Assembly: GCA_963969595.1 (NCBI GenBank) | Contig: OZ018415.1 | Location: forward strand, 1,426,001 to 1,490,000 | Source: Neckera pumila | Taxonomy: Eukaryota; Streptophyta; Bryopsida; Hypnales; Neckeraceae | DNA: 64,000 nucleotides | Reading direction: 5' to 3' | Shown here: one piece after another, positions 34,215-47,604 of the stretch | Position numbering within the stretch: the stretch's first letter is position 1 | How the letters are laid out: every line of letters begins with the position of its first letter | Program-made: the position numbers and the translations under genes | Notes under the pieces: model-generated | Database searches by the model: none | Told to the model about the DNA's origin: nothing | What the model saw: the letters and a program-made list of their open reading frames with translations, nothing else

Positions 34215-34942
34215 AGGTCGTTGCAAGAAACACTTGTCCTTCTTTTTTTCCCCTTGGCCTCAAACAAGTAGTTTTTGCCCATAACTTTTGCGTCTTACAT
34301 CCATTTTCTTTAAAAATTGAACTAAAGGTACATGTGGTAGTTTTAAACATTGATTATTTTTTTTTATTCTTTCAAATTCTCTTACTATCTTAAAATTGCC
34401 TCCGATTGGATGCCTACCTTGGCCATTTTTGGGCTTTTTAGTGCTCTTTCTAATTCAAAAATACAAATTTGAAGTGAAAATTGGAATTCAAGGAGTTTTA
34501 CTAAAGTTACACAAATGAATAGTTCATGAGATTTAAAAAAAATAAATAAATCTTCTACCTTCCACATGAGCTCAAAATGCATTACCTTTGCGCGCATGCA
34601 AAGAATACAATTGTTTTCCCAAAAATGAAAATGGTTAAGAAAAAGCATCTTCAAGTTTTAAAAAAAATGTTCTTTTTGTGAATTTGTGAATTTTTTAAAT
34701 GTTCTCTATAAATAAAATCCCAAAGTGCCTGTTTTCTTATATTTTTCAACAACACTCTTTGACCATGCATAACTTAGAGATTACTTTTTTTAGATCTGAA
34801 ATTTTTTACACAAATATTTTTTTGAATATTTACAAATTATCTATATTTTATTTTATTTTTTAAAAGTTTATTCTAAAAGTCATAGTACTCGAGTATTGTG
34901 TCTGTTCTGAGCCAAAATTGGTAACTGTTTCTTGCACTACCC
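34215..34942. mobile_element. ~730-bp non-autonomous DNA element, copy 3
   Basis: The 728-bp element has ends AGGTCGTTGCAAGAAACA and TGTTTCTTGCACTACCC and is flanked by TTGC on both sides (34211-34214, 34943-34946). The terminal repeats match those at 26752-27483; the interior is more diverged. It is non-coding. Confidence 0.75.
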
Positions 34943-34946
34943 TTGC

Positions 34947-37900
34947 TTTATGTCCACATAGACAATGGATTCAATTCTATTTGATTGATGTGTCCAAATT
35001 TAGGTTAAAAGAGACACTAACATGTCATCAACTATTCTATGACTTAAATACCTCAAATAATTGAAGATTAGTTTATTTGGAGCAATGTGCCTATATAGCA
35101 TTTACCCACCTAAGATCTATCTTTTTGAGAAAAAATTGCTCAAATGGTATACACAAAATTGGAGGGAATGATTAGTGATAGCTTTTAAAGTTCTATGTGA
35201 ATGAAACTATCAAATTGATGAAAAATCTTGGGATAGTATTGTTTTTTATACTTTCAAAGAAGAAGTAGATTCTCATGCACATTGTACATATTTCATTCAT
35301 GTCTATTTATGCAAATATTCTTTAATTGTAATCATAGTTTTTATTTTGTATTTTTTGGTCTGTTGTTCATCCCTCCTATAAATAAATGTATTTAATAATC
35401 AATGGAGTGCACTCAACCATTTTAGACTAGTAAAACCTTGGCGGATTCAAAAAAAATTATCAATAATTCAAATATTACAATTTGAATGGACAATCATTTG
35501 AATATGTAACTTTCTTGTGTTTCACAATTCCATGTCAACCAATTGATACATCAAAAATGGTTATTTCATATAGTCTAAACTATTTACAACAAGGAAATAT
35601 CTTGATTGTAGTTGTGGCGTTGTAATATTTCTGTTGTACAATGGTTGCCATTGTTAAATTGGGACCTTTCCTAATTCTCATGACGTCAATTTTGTTATAG
35701 TACATAAGAAGAAGACTTATACCAACTAACTTTATTTTAAAAACAACAATACTTTAATGATGTGAGGGATGTATATATGTGCCTTACTTTATGTACATGA
35801 ATCTAAGAGAAAATAAATGAAGCAAAGGTGTAGGCGCATCAAAACTTTAAGACAAAACTAAATATATAAGAAATGGTCAAAGAAGGGAGATCGCACTCTT
35901 GCACGTGCCTTTTTTTACAAATTGAATGATTCAAGAGTGGTAGACAAGAACCTACCTTTGGTGACAAAACAAACAGCAAAAATGATGGTGAAAAGGTAGC
36001 CACCACTTGCGTTCCTTGTTTGTTATGAATCTAAATTAGAAAAATGACTCTAGATCTTTGGAGCCCAAATCCAAACCTTTGAACCCTAATTTCACACTAG
36101 CTACAATTTTTTTGTGTTAGGATACAAATGAGCAAATTTGAATTTAGACTAGGAAGCCTAATTGGTTTAGAGTCTATAATGGGTCTATTTCCTTTAGTAG
36201 TTAATAGAGTTATGACAACTTAAAAGGATCATGCTAATGAGAATCTTTTTCTTTGGGAGTTTAATAGGCAGATTAAGGGCAAAGGGAGGAATAATTCCAA
36301 TATTTTTAATTGGATTGGTGTAGCCTTTTCATTTTGAGTTACACAAGAAGATTTGAGGATCTACTATAAATGATACCAAAACTACATATTTTCAGTAGAA
36401 AGAACACTCAACAAGGGTTGGGAGACTAGAATAAACTATAGGATTTTGAAAATTCCAGATAATAGTGTAGTTATGAATAAGCGGTGTAATCTTGAAGTTA
36501 ATGGCATATTTTGTATTTATAAGTTGGGTATAATTTGAGGTTTTCAAAGCATCAATATGTGATGTTAGGATGGGTCAAGGGCACTAAGAATGAACTCATG
36601 ATATTTCATACTTTAGATGATAACTTGCATTCCTAAAGGTAGTGCTTAAGGTTTTTCCTAATGCCAAATAAATGCTACCGCATTGGAAAATAGGAGAAAA
36701 CCCAATAACAAAACTGCAAGTGAATTTGAGTAGGAAGACCATTTGGATTCATTTGCTATAGAAAAACATAAAAATATTAAAAAAATTGTTAAATGATTTT
36801 TATGAATTTTTTAAGACAATTTCATATTTGTATAAATCCTTTAAGGTATTTAAAGTCTTAGATTTGAAAACTTACAATTATGAATTTTTCCTTGAAATAA
36901 TATCTATGTTTATTTTTTAATTGAAAATTTATGATTTCCAATTGCTTGCAAATATAAGATAATCTATAATTGTAATTTTGAGTCAATCTATACTCATTAA
37001 TTAACCCTTTGTTACAAAAATTCAAATGTCCTGGAATGAATTTTTAAAGATTTTAGGTTGGTTCTTATGATGTCAATTTGTACTTAGACTTTTAATGTTT
37101 TCTAGAAGGTTAGGGAATATATATTATTTTGAAAAATATATTATTTATTTCAATTGGTGCCTATGAAAAATATCTATGCCCTATTAAGCTCAAAATGCTT
37201 GAGTTTGAACAAAAATGCTTAAGCAATAACTTGAAATAATTTAAGATTTTTTCCCTCATAGGATATATTTATATCTACATGACAACATGGAGAGCTTTGA
37301 TTCATTAAATTTGGATTAGTGATGTTAAAGCTATGAAGATACTTTGTGGACATTTGTAAAAACATATAATATTGAATTATTTTCAATTACTATAATTTTT
37401 CACAATAGAAAGGTATGTAGGGTGTAGATTACATGCTATAAACATTTCACCATTATAATTGGCATGTCTCAGTTCCATTTTAGAACTCTTATTTTTCCCT
37501 TTGATCTTGAATATTTTTCTACTTGAAGATTTTTAGGTTATGCCATTTATGGAAAAAGAAAATAAATTTCTTTTTCTTGAGATTTTTTCTTAGATCTTCA
37601 ATCCAATTCTTCACCATCAATATTTAAACTTTGAAAGTTTGTCTTTTGTAGTGAAATTTTTTAAAGGTAAGAGGATCTAGTATACTGTAATATGTTTCAA
37701 AAGATATAAATCTTTTACATTGAACACTAATATCTCCCAATCTACATACTCAAAATTTCCACACATTTTCATGCAAGTCTTACACTAAATCCTAAAGTAA
37801 GAGATATAAAAAAAGTGTTTTTTTTTATCATAGATCTTTACACTACAAATGGCATTTGTTAATGTTCTTTTGGGTGAAAGTAGTCATAAACTTTTAAGAA

Positions 37901-37954
37901 ACAAGGTACATACATAGGTACTTGATTCAGTCCGTCATCCAATTTTGTCAAATA
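34947..37954. other. Long AT-rich intergenic sequence
   Basis: About 3 kb has no open frame worth reporting, no recognised RNA and no clear inverted-repeat element. The composition is strongly A/T. Confidence 0.5.
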
Positions 37955-38379
37955 CAATAGAACCTCTCTAAATTAATAGGTCCGGAACTGGTTGAACAAG
38001 ATCAATTAGGAGGTTTATTTGCTTATGGAGGTTTATTTTTAGTCATAACCTTTGTTATGGGAAAAAGTCTGAGACCATAACATTGTTAAATCCAGAGACT
38101 TCCTCCCCTCTAGGTGGAGGTATAATTCCCCCCTGTATACCTGGGGGGGGAGTTTAGTTATAAAAGAAAGCTTGTTATGGGTTGAGTTCAACTGCATTCA
38201 GAGAGTTTTATTGGGTGGTGTGATTTGGCCCCTCTGTTGGCTCCAAGTGTAATGCTACAGCTAATTCAGAGCTGGGAGGCTCCCTCTTTCTGCAAAGGTG
38301 GTTAATAATGTTATGTCTGATAAGATCAATTGAAGAGGTTTATTTGCTTTTGGAGGGTCAATTTAAGGAAGTTCTAGTG
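37955..38379. mobile_element. pogo/Tc1-mariner-like MITE, copy 1
   Basis: The left end is CAATAGAACCTCTCTAAATT and the right end is ATTTAAGGAAGTTCTAGTG. TA flanks both sides. The end sequence resembles plant pogo-type MITEs of the Emigrant kind (CAGTAAAACCTCTATAAATT), from memory. The 425 bp are non-coding and include a GC-richer insert at 38100-38290. Confidence 0.75.
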
Positions 38380-38412
38380 TAGAGGTGTATTGAAGTGTTA
38401 CTAATCTGACCT

Positions 38413-38640
38413 TTAACTCCTAGAGGACCAAGGCCAATTTTTTGTCAAAAAACACTCAAAACTGCCGTTTTTTTGCATTTGTCAAAAGAAAAAATTTAAA
38501 AAAAAATTTAACTACAAAATATTGCACTTTACTTGTTTGAGATCATGTGATAAAAACTTCATCAAATTTGACTATATTGATTGGAAGATATGAGCATTCA
38601 AAGTTGGATAAAAGATTTTTTGAACTCTTGCCCTACAATT
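38413..38640. mobile_element. Truncated TTAA-flanked element (left end)
   Basis: It begins TTAACTCCTAGAGGACCAAG and shares the next ~200 bp pattern (GTCAAAAAACACTCAAAACTGCC, then a GATCATGTGATAAAAACTTC-like block) with 42007-42917 and 58970-60587. The right end was not found. Confidence 0.5.
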
Positions 38641-39466
38641 TTAGTTGAAATTGATCGCCATTTGTAGAAAACTTTGCACAAAAGATTTTGAATTTAAAAA
38701 ATATAATATAATGAGGATGATAATATACATATATCCACCAAATTTCACTTCAAAAAAAGTATGGAACACATCCAAATAAATCTTGCAATGACACAATTAA
38801 TGCCCAGAGAATTGACAATTCATTAGCCTTTTTGCTAACATGTTTTCTAACTCATAATTTCAAAACTCCAAAATCTCATGGTGGATAGAAACATTTACTT
38901 GTCTTCAACATCCTCCAAATTTTTTTTGAAAAAAACAAAACAAATTTCAAATTTCTATTGAAATTAGAAAGCTTTAACCACATCTCAAGAGCCAAAGCCT
39001 TGTAGGCAATAAGAAAAAGGTGACCCAATTTGTTCTCTTGCATTTCCAATATGTTCCTTAAAGCATTCCAATGAAGGCAAACACTGATTTACTACACAAA
39101 ATTGTGAAATTAAAGGTTGTCGCTCACTAACAACATTTAACACTATAAAAATATGTATTGTTACTATTAATGCAAAAAGCATATGTAATGCTTGGATCGG
39201 TGCACTAGTTCTTGGCCCAGTTTAGATAGTCACATGCGCCTCCATGAGGACAAGTCAAGTGAGTCATGAGATAAATTCTTTGATAAAGAAACCCTAATTG
39301 TTAAGGCAACTTAATTTTACTATTTTGTTATATCATCCACCTAAGCTTTCCTCCATCATTTGTCTAAATATCCTCCATCTTCTGCTTCCATCAAATCAAT
39401 TTTTCCTTGCTCTTCTTCTTCATGTCCTGTGCATGTCAGATGGCATGTCTAGACAACAAAAGTACG
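38641..39466. other. AT-rich intergenic sequence
   Basis: Nothing supported is seen here beyond AT-rich DNA. Confidence 0.35.
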
Positions 39467-39770
39467 CATTAGCAGTAGATGATATTTGGAGGTCTTGGAG
39501 GGCCGTTTTAGGCCTGTTCCCTAATCTGCCCAGATTCAATGAACATCGGTACGGGTGTGTCAAAAAAAAAATTTCAAAAAATAAAAAAAATTTTTTTTTT
39601 TTACCAAAATATCATTTTAAGCAAATTTTTTTTTTTTTTTTTCCAAAAAATGACGTGGCAGTCGCTTGACCACGTCAGCTAGCTGCTGCTGCTGCGTTCC
39701 TGCAGTCTGGGAATGCAGCAGACAGCAAGGGAACTCGGAGCCCTCCAAGACCCCCGAATCTCATCTAATG
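39467..39770. mobile_element. MITE, CATTAGATGA family, copy 3
   Basis: It matches 11592-11915 directly through TTTGGAGGTCTTGGAGGGCC, the TACCAAAATATCATTTTAAG block and TGACGTGGCAGTCGCTTGAC, and ends CTCATCTAATG. Five bases are inserted near the left end (CATTAGCAGTAGATG). The 304 bp are non-coding. Confidence 0.78.
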
Positions 39771-41395
39771 TCATGTGTAGTTCACTTCTTTAAAATAAAA
39801 TCTTTCCCAAACCAAAAAAATTTGATTTAACTTGGGCCATGAGCCATGAACATATAGGTTGACTAGTGCAGGATCCTTCCTAAATTAGCTTTCTTACCCG
39901 TTGTCCACTAGGTGGATGCATGGTTTATTGTCTCAATAACCATATCACATTGTTGATTTCATATGTATTTCAAAGTGAATATCACATAAAATTTTGTAAT
40001 TGCTTATGCTATTTTTGGATTAAAAATATAAGCACCTGATTAAGAAAACATCTATATGTTTTTTTGGTCAACCAATGTCTATTGACATTGATTTATAGAC
40101 TCTTAAAGATAAATGTATGGACTATCACAACAATACTTTTTATACATATGGACCTTTTTTTAAAACATAAACACATAGAAGTGGTTTATAGTGACTAATG
40201 TAAGAGTAATGAAACATTCATTATCTAAAAAAGAATTCATTGTTGCCAACATCATTGTATCTCATGTAGTTATGGACTTTTTTAGAGTAAAAATTATGAT
40301 TGTTATGAAAGCTATTTTAGATGGTTGATTTAGTGTTATAAAGCTTTCTTTCTTTAGTGAATCAATTAGTGACAGTATTGAAACACCAAACCATGCACCC
40401 ACCCCACTCCATCCTATGTGCAGGTCAATTTCGTAAATAATTAGGGAAAAATTTTAAAATGTCTAAATATGAAGAATTGTACAAGTATTTCTGAAAATCT
40501 AAGGAAGTTTTATTGTTGTCAATTCTGAATTAAAAAAAAATCTTTTTTTGAGAAAATTTAGAAAAAGGAACACATTTACACATGACTAGAAAGAAGATAT
40601 TACTACGATGAGAATTGTTGATAATTAGGAAGAGTGCCGTATCGAAAGTTAAGAAAATTAAATTAAGGTGCCAAGTTGTCCAAATGCCAAAATTAACTTG
40701 TTTCGTCACCGAGGTGTTGAATCAAACCTTAATGCACGATACCTCCAACTTGTTTTTGCAACCTGCCCCTTCTCCAGCCAACAAAATTTTGGAAGCCTAG
40801 CCTGCCTCTCGAGTTCAATTTGCCTAAAAAAAACTATAACTTCTGCACTTGGCATTGAATTGAACTAAAAATTATATATATCCATAAAGTTCTTGTAGAA
40901 GTACACATCTTCAAAAAATTCAAAAATTTTCATAAAAAATTGAAATCATAGGAATCTACTTGAACTCCAAATTGTCCTCTAAAGATACAATATTTCTTTA
41001 CAGATTAGATACCTTTGTGGAATGTCTCCAACTTTACACATGATGCTAAATAGTTGTAAAATAATATAGTTTTTAGCAAATGGCTTTGAATTGTCCTAAC
41101 TTCTAAAGGAGCTTCAAACATGCACTTATAGGGTATTCAAGTTTTTCTTAAAATCTTGACTTTGAGAATTACAAAATGCAAATGTCTTCCATGTTTAATT
41201 TCATTTGCCTACAAATAAAAAGTAATAAATAGATGTAATTTTGACTCTATCTCAACCTAAACAAACGGTTTAGATCTTTTTTCCTTAAATTAATGAACAT
41301 ATTTATCTAGTTTTACCTTATCCATTTAGTAATGTACTAGTGGTAGAAATCCCATAATTCTTTGCCCTTTGCAAAGCAGCAAACATATTATCAAA
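39771..41395. other. AT-rich intergenic sequence
   Basis: No gene is seen. The two short overlapping open frames near 40615-40868 have no recognisable product. Confidence 0.4.
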
Positions 41396-41625
41396 GGTTG
41401 GGGTGAGTTGGCCCCTCGCTTGGCCACTCCAAGTCATCCCAAGGGTGCAAGTAAAAAAATGCCCTCCATTTTGTGCTTGATTAGTTTACCTTATACACCT
41501 ATCCAAGTTAATTTGGGACCTCTGATTGCAAAAAAGAATTCAAAATTTGCAAATTTTATCAAATAAACAATTTCAACGTTTTCCTAAGTGTCCGAGCACC
41601 AAGGGGGTCAAGTTTAGCCCGGCTA
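41396..41625. mobile_element. GGGGTGAACTGACCC MITE, copy 3
   Basis: The left end is GGTTGGGGTGAGTTGGCCCC and the right end is GGGGGTCAAGTTTAGCCCGG. The interior has CACTCCAAGTCATCCCAAGG and TTTTGTGCTTGATTAGTTTA. Its left part is the best match for the fragment upstream of U2 copies 2 and 4. Confidence 0.75.
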
Positions 41626-42006
41626 GACAGCTGAAGGATGCAAACTTTGAAAGACCAATTTAATTCCTAAATGTCCAAGGCACCCAAATGTGGTGTCGAA
41701 AAAACTTTGAAGTTAAATAAAACCTTATCAAATTGCTACTTTTAGTAGTTTATATTTTTGAATGATATTTTTTGAATTCTATTTTTAGCATCAAAAATCC
41801 AATTTCAAAAATGAATGATTATGATTTTTCTATTCAAAATTTTGTGTAAGGGTACCCATTGCAATCTTGACTTTCCGTAGTGTTGATGGCTCTTGGAAAT
41901 GAGCCTCAAATACACTAGATCTTGAAGAAAAAATCACACTAAAAATTCATTTAAAAAATTGTAGAGTAGATATTGAGAAGCCATAAATTGATTGGGGTTA
42001 TGTTTG

Positions 42007-42917
42007 TTAACCCCTAAAAGACCAACGCCTTTTTTCTGCCAAAAAACTCTCAAAATTGCCATTTCTAGAGCAAAGAATAAAAGAAATTCAAAAATTGTTT
42101 TTTTTGTACATCTAACCGTAGGATCTTATTCCTAACTAGTATGAAAATGTGTGGGAAAATTTCATAATTTTTGACCACACAGATTGCAAGATATCTGCGT
42201 TTAAAGTGAAAAAAACACGTTTTTCAGCACATTGCGGGACTAGATTTTATGACTTTGAACATTCTTATTTAAATGTTTTGCACTACAAAGTTTTGAACTT
42301 TAAATCTTTATTGTGGAGAATTGAATTGAGAGTCTAGGAAAAAAAATTAAAAAAAAATTAATTTTCATTCTTAAAAAAATTGTTAAGTAGAAGTAGGTAT
42401 AAGATAGAAGGAAAATCTAACATATTAATATCTTTTATATAGAATTAAAATATACTAATCCCAATGGTGAGATTGTTGTAGCAAAAAATCAAACCATGTA
42501 GAACTTTTTTTTTCTGGAATATTGCAAAAATTGCATTCCAAAATGAATCCTATAAGTCATTTTTTTCAAGAAGATGCTCTAATTGCCTGAAGAACAAGAT
42601 TGTCCATAACTTTCTCGTATAAAATCCAAATGAAATGAATCAAAGCTTTCCAAGTAGGCAAAAATATAATCTATAAGGAAAAAAAATTTCAAAAAAATTC
42701 AAATTTTTTGCTGCCCCCTCTCCCCTGTTTTGAGTTTATTTGGGCAAAACTTTTATTCCAGGGCACCGATTGAAAAGAAAATTATATTCCCACTAAGCTT
42801 ATCAATTTTTCTATCTACAAAAAAAGTTTCAGAAAATCATGACAAAAATTCAACCCATAGGTATCTGCCCAAAATCCCATTTGTCCCCCGAAGGGACAAT
42901 GGTCTTTTAGGGGTTAA
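42007..42917. mobile_element. TTAA-flanked non-autonomous element, copy 1
   Basis: TTAA is followed by CCCCTAAAAGACCA. The right end is the exact complement, TGGTCTTTTAGGGG, followed by TTAA, giving a perfect 14-bp inverted repeat inside a TTAA duplication. A TTAA target and CCC-starting ends are hallmarks of piggyBac-type transposons. The ~0.9-kb interior matches 58970-60587 and has no transposase ORF. Confidence 0.75.
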
Positions 42918-43045
42918 GCCCTTCAACCGCATACTTTTTTGGTGGCCAATTTTTTAGATTTGACATGCAAAAAGAGAGCTCAAAGATTTTCATAGTTTTA
43001 ACACCCTCATGATCAAACATTATAATCTTACAATCCATAAATGAT

Positions 43046-43082
<37 letters not shown>

Positions 43083-43709
43083 TAATTATAACTTTTTAGA
43101 GGTCAAAATTGATTCAACTTATATCAAAATCATATTATTTTTTTGGAATTGTAACCGTAAATTGATTCAACTTATCAAAATGTTGACTTTTTGTTCAATT
43201 TAGAGCAAATCCCAAGAGGAGCAAAACAAGCCTTGGGCGTTAACTTATGCACGGGGGCACTGCCAATAAATAGCGGGTCAGCGTAACGGGATCGTTACCG
43301 GGACAGAGACGGGTACGGGTACTAATCTCCATCTTCAACATTGATGAATGGAGCCGCCGTCTTCGCTGGACGTCTGTGCGGCGCTCTAGATGCCAATCAA
43401 GATAGCTTGCTAAATCCGGACGTTGCCGAACGAACTGCGGCGTGTAGTACGGTCGTTTCCTCAAAGATTTGGGCACTGACTTAAAGACGAGGGAATGTTT
43501 GATCTCGATTTTCAAACGATGTGTCAGGTGATGAGATCTGTACAGGTTTCAATTCTTTGTTGCTGGCATTCTTTAAACAATTGAAGCAATAGTGCAGAAT
43601 TGCAGATGTTTTGGCAATCGTGTGTGCTTGGTTGATGAATCTCTTTGAAGTGACGGGGCGGCATTGCTGCATTGTTCACACTCTCGCAATATTGTAGGTG
43701 GATTGCAGG
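42918..43709. other. Intergenic sequence and probable 5' region of the next gene
   Basis: It contains an AT dinucleotide run at 43047-43079 and then a sharp rise in GC from about 43220. The latter probably holds the promoter and 5' UTR of the gene starting at 43710, including a possible UTR acceptor (GATTGCAG) just before the ATG. Confidence 0.45.
43047..43079. repeat. (AT)n microsatellite
   Basis: An uninterrupted AT dinucleotide run of about 33 bp is followed by a short AATT-rich tail. Confidence 0.9.
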
Positions 43710-45383
43710 ATGGCCGAGTGGTGGAATAAAAAGTACGAGTTCAAACTCTGGAGCTCCCTGTGGCTGTTCTTGAGGGAGGTGGAGGGCCTTGACGACACCC
43801 GCGCTAGGAAATATCTGGAGCAGCTCCTGGAGAATCGCTATGATACGGTGGATGTGCTGAAGCTGGCCACCAAGCAAGACTTAGTTGATGATGCGAACAT
43901 TTTACCTGGGGACGCCCTCCGTATAATTGCTGCTGCCTCAGCGCTTGTCGCTCGCCGTGATGCGGACCGCGTCGGTTCGTCGTCGCTCCACCGTTCTTGT
44001 AAAGAAATTTTTATGTTGCTTCGTACACTTCCACGCCTCGTTGACATGGCGCGCCGCATTTGTCTGGTGTGCAAATTTCTTGTTAAGGATATTTATGGAG
44101 TTTCTAGATTTTGGGCTTTCAGAAGTATTTCATCAGGAGCGTAAACACGGAGGTGAAGTCGGCAGCGAATTTCCCCTAATGCAGGTAGCATATTGAAATG
44201 TTGCTCTGCGCATGCTAGTGATATTCGTAGTGAAGTTGAAAGATGATAGTGCTTACAGTTTCAATTGCAATTGCAATTTGCTGTTAAGGTAATGCTGCGG
44301 TAATTTGGAATGAGGTCAGGGTTTCAAAGGCTTGAGCGAACTGCAGTGTGGTATCTCATTCTCTACGGTGGGCGTCATTGCTCTTTAACTTCTACCATCG
44401 AACTGCTGTCAGTTGTTGTGTTCCTCTCATGTCGTGCTCAGCATAAGGTTTGGTATGTGATCCTCATGCGTTGAAACATTCCAGGAGGCGAAAGCTGCTC
44501 AAGAAACTGTAGCGCAAGGTGACGGTGTTCTGCCATTGCCAAGGCGTACAAGCCTTCAGCAAGTCTCAGAGAGACATGTACGAACCAGAACCGGTCGCAT
44601 TTACTACGCCTGCGGGTAAGAGAGCAGATTCAATCTCTCTCTGGAGAGATGACATTGCAAAGGTTTCTTTTTAGTATTCTATAATTACTACGAACTCCAA
44701 AGTTGGTAGTCTCCTCCATGATCATGATGATGGTTTTTGCAGACTGTGCATGATCACCTGCTCCTCTGAGCATTGGCTTCGACTTCATTTCAATGGGAAG
44801 AAACATGCCGATAGGATGGAGCAAGGGGAGGATGATGGCCGCAGGACTGCGGTTCGATATGTTGGAACCTCGACGTCAGGCCAATTGGTGGTTAGTCCGA
44901 AGGCATACCACTGCAGGTTAGCGCGCTGGTTTTAAAGTTCAAATTTCGAAGTTCCAAGAGTGCTCCTATTGATTGGATCCAGCTCTTGTAGTTTTTTGCA
45001 GGGACCAATGATGTGATAGAGCTTTTTTGCTTAGCATCTACTTCTGAGTTGATCAATCAAATGCATGGACCACATGGACCGATTCCATATCTACTTGAAT
45101 TTAATTGTAAGTTTATGTGGCATCTTTCAGCTTATGCAATGTCACCTGTACCGGTAAGAATGACCTCATCAACCACTTCAAGGGGAGGAGACATCAAGCC
45201 CTTATGGAGGAGGATTCAAATGATGATGAACCCCAAGATGCCTTTGATAATGTTCCGCCTCAGCCTGCTGCTCGTTTTAGGCCCGTTGGTCTTTCTCCGC
45301 CCGTTGGTCTTTCTGGCCCGGGCTCCCAGCGCTTTCAAATGCAGAGCGCGAGTTGGGGGCTCGCCAACCTGTCTATGACTTAA
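43710..45383 (+). CDS. SAM-like domain protein with two U1-type zinc fingers (5 exons)
   Basis: The exons are 43710-43998, 44108-44184, 44485-44615, 44743-44916 and 45131-45383, all GT-AG with consistent phases, giving 307 residues. A SAM-like helical domain at about 16-77 includes [29 protein letters not shown]. Two C2H2 fingers follow with spacing C-x2-C-x12-H-x5-H (C165, C168, H181, H187 and C223, C226, H239, H245). That is the U1-C/matrin type, usually RNA- or dsRNA-binding. A phase-2 intron falls one codon after the first Cys of each finger. The tail has a PVGLS repeat. The start Met matches the paralogue at 50713. Exon 2 was chosen because it restores phase and its end (FPLMQ) resembles LPVMQ in the paralogue. 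The function is not known to me; an RNA-processing role is inferred from the domains. Confidence 0.8.
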
Positions 45384-47604
45384 TCCTTTGCCTTCACTAT
45401 CACGAACGGCAGGGATAAATTTTGTTTAGTGCATATTTGGACTGATGTAGGTATTCTGAAATAGCACCTTCAGATTCATTTTCTGTTATCATTTTGTAAT
45501 CCCAAGGTCTCATGCTCTCCATGATTCGAGAAAGCCATGACTAATGCCTTCATGAGTGATTCAACTTCCTTGAACGAAGCATACTGTTCAATCAACAGTC
45601 TGTGCTAGTCTCCGTGAGAGATGTTTGTCTCTGCATCACAACGTCCTCGACAAAACAAACTTCTGAATCAACAGTGCTAGTCTCCGTGAGAGAAGATTGT
45701 CTTTCAATTCGGCACAACGACTTGCAGCTTCGTTCTGTCTGCAGATACTATTCACACCAACACTTTTCCAATGAGGTACTTTAGTCTTCCAGAAAATTTG
45801 AACGGCAGATAAGTTAACCCTTTTTGTCAGACTCTAGTCTAAGTGCAAATTGCAACAGGACATTCAGTTGCACTATGCTGTAGTGTACAGTACCGTACCG
45901 TCCAGAAAGTAAGGTAACCCCAAGGGCACCATTCACATATGCGAATGATTGACCTTGTAACTCAAATTACGTAGCTGATTCATACATGATAATTTGGAAT
46001 TAAAAATTTCAAATACTTAGGAATGCATAAATAAGTCACTTGAGTCACGACTTCTAGAATAGAAACTACATGTGTCATAAAGCTTGTTGAGTGGCGGTTG
46101 CTAAATGAAACTTTTGGAGCACTGAAGTGAAGTGATTGTGAAATGGGGAGCTTTGTAAGTATACAACTCACTAAATTGTGTTGCAATGTGATGAAGATAG
46201 TTGTATTGCTTTGATATGGTAACATATACCTACATGTTTTTGTTGATCATTTGTTGTGTTGTAGTTGTTGATGTACTAGCTTATTGAATTGTTGTGTGTC
46301 ATATAATAGTGCGATTATGAGTAATCTTGAATAGCACCATGGCAAGTTACTGCTCAATATTAGATCAAAGAGCAAGGTATGAGCATGTAGGAATGAGTAC
46401 GTCTAGATTCTCTTTGAGCCAAATTTCAAATTTAGGTTGGTAAATCAAAAAAGATCATAACATTTTTTCCGAAAAGATATCAAGAACAAGGCTCCATACA
46501 AATTGCAAAACATCAAGATGTCCATAGAAGCTACAAGAGCATGATCAAAGGATTCTCAGACATGAGATTTACAAGAATAGTTGTTTGCCCCTCATCGAAC
46601 TTGTTGATAACTTGCTAATTTCTGTAAGCACCCCAATATTGTATGGAAGGAAGTGCATGGGCTTGCATTAGAAAACTTCCCAAGCCAAAGGAAGGCTACG
46701 AGTACAAGTCAGGGCGTGGGTAACCCGCAAAAAACGTTGTAAGCTTGCTTGGCACTAGTAGCTCCAAAGTAGTTTTTTTGTGTGATATGAGTATTGATTT
46801 GAAGAATAGAGAAATTGCGTGAACTGTTGAGATTCGAAGTAGAAGCACGCAACAACAAATTAAGGCATAAATCATGTGCTCAGATGAATTTTTTTGATGA
46901 AATTCCCATTAGCCATACTTGTTGGCAAGGTGCAATGATTGTTACTTGGCGTTGGGATTTGCAATACCATCTCCACTGTTAATTGATTGACTATTTTTGG
47001 CCTGACCGGTTGACGATGTGAGCGATTGTAAGAGAATAGGTTGCTTGATCAAGAAAGATGAGTACCTTATAGTATGTTTTATTAATTGTTTTACTAGCCT
47101 ATTTCAAGGCTCATTTTTCTTCTAATGGATTTGACAACTAAATTGCAAAGAAGACACCTTTATTGAATCAAAGACCCAATGAACAAAGGTTAGCCTTTGT
47201 ATAAGAGTATATGAATTAGATTATACGACAATGAAAGTTGGTTATTTGGAGCAATGAGTCGTAATTTGAAATCAGTCTGATTTCATATCAAACTCAAGTG
47301 TAGTGGACTATTTCTAAGAAATTTAATTCACAATGTCTAGCACCAACATCCAAGTCTAGTAGGATGTCAATCATGGTGTGGGGTGATTTTATTGCAAACA
47401 CAAGTGTTATTTGATCTTACTTTCTTTCAAGCATTGCTATGGACTTTATAGTGCCATTGCTATGGACTTTATAGACATTGCAGTAGAATCAGAATAGAAT
47501 GAGAATGGAGCCTTGGAAGGGCTGTGAGTTCCCAGCTTGTTTTCCTAGTCTTCTACTTGTATTTTTATGAATAGTATATCTTCCACACAGGCTGCTGACA
47601 TGAT
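45384..47604. other. Intergenic sequence
   Basis: The first ~500 bp are less AT-rich and probably hold the 3' UTR of the preceding gene. They include two near-repeats around TGCTAGTCTCCGTGAGAGA (45602 and 45668). Nothing else is recognisable. Confidence 0.4.

Noticed and set aside
39298..39669. 123-codon plus-strand frame
   Set aside because: It runs into the MITE at 39467-39770 and ends in its poly-Lys/Phe-coding A/T tracts; there is no domain.
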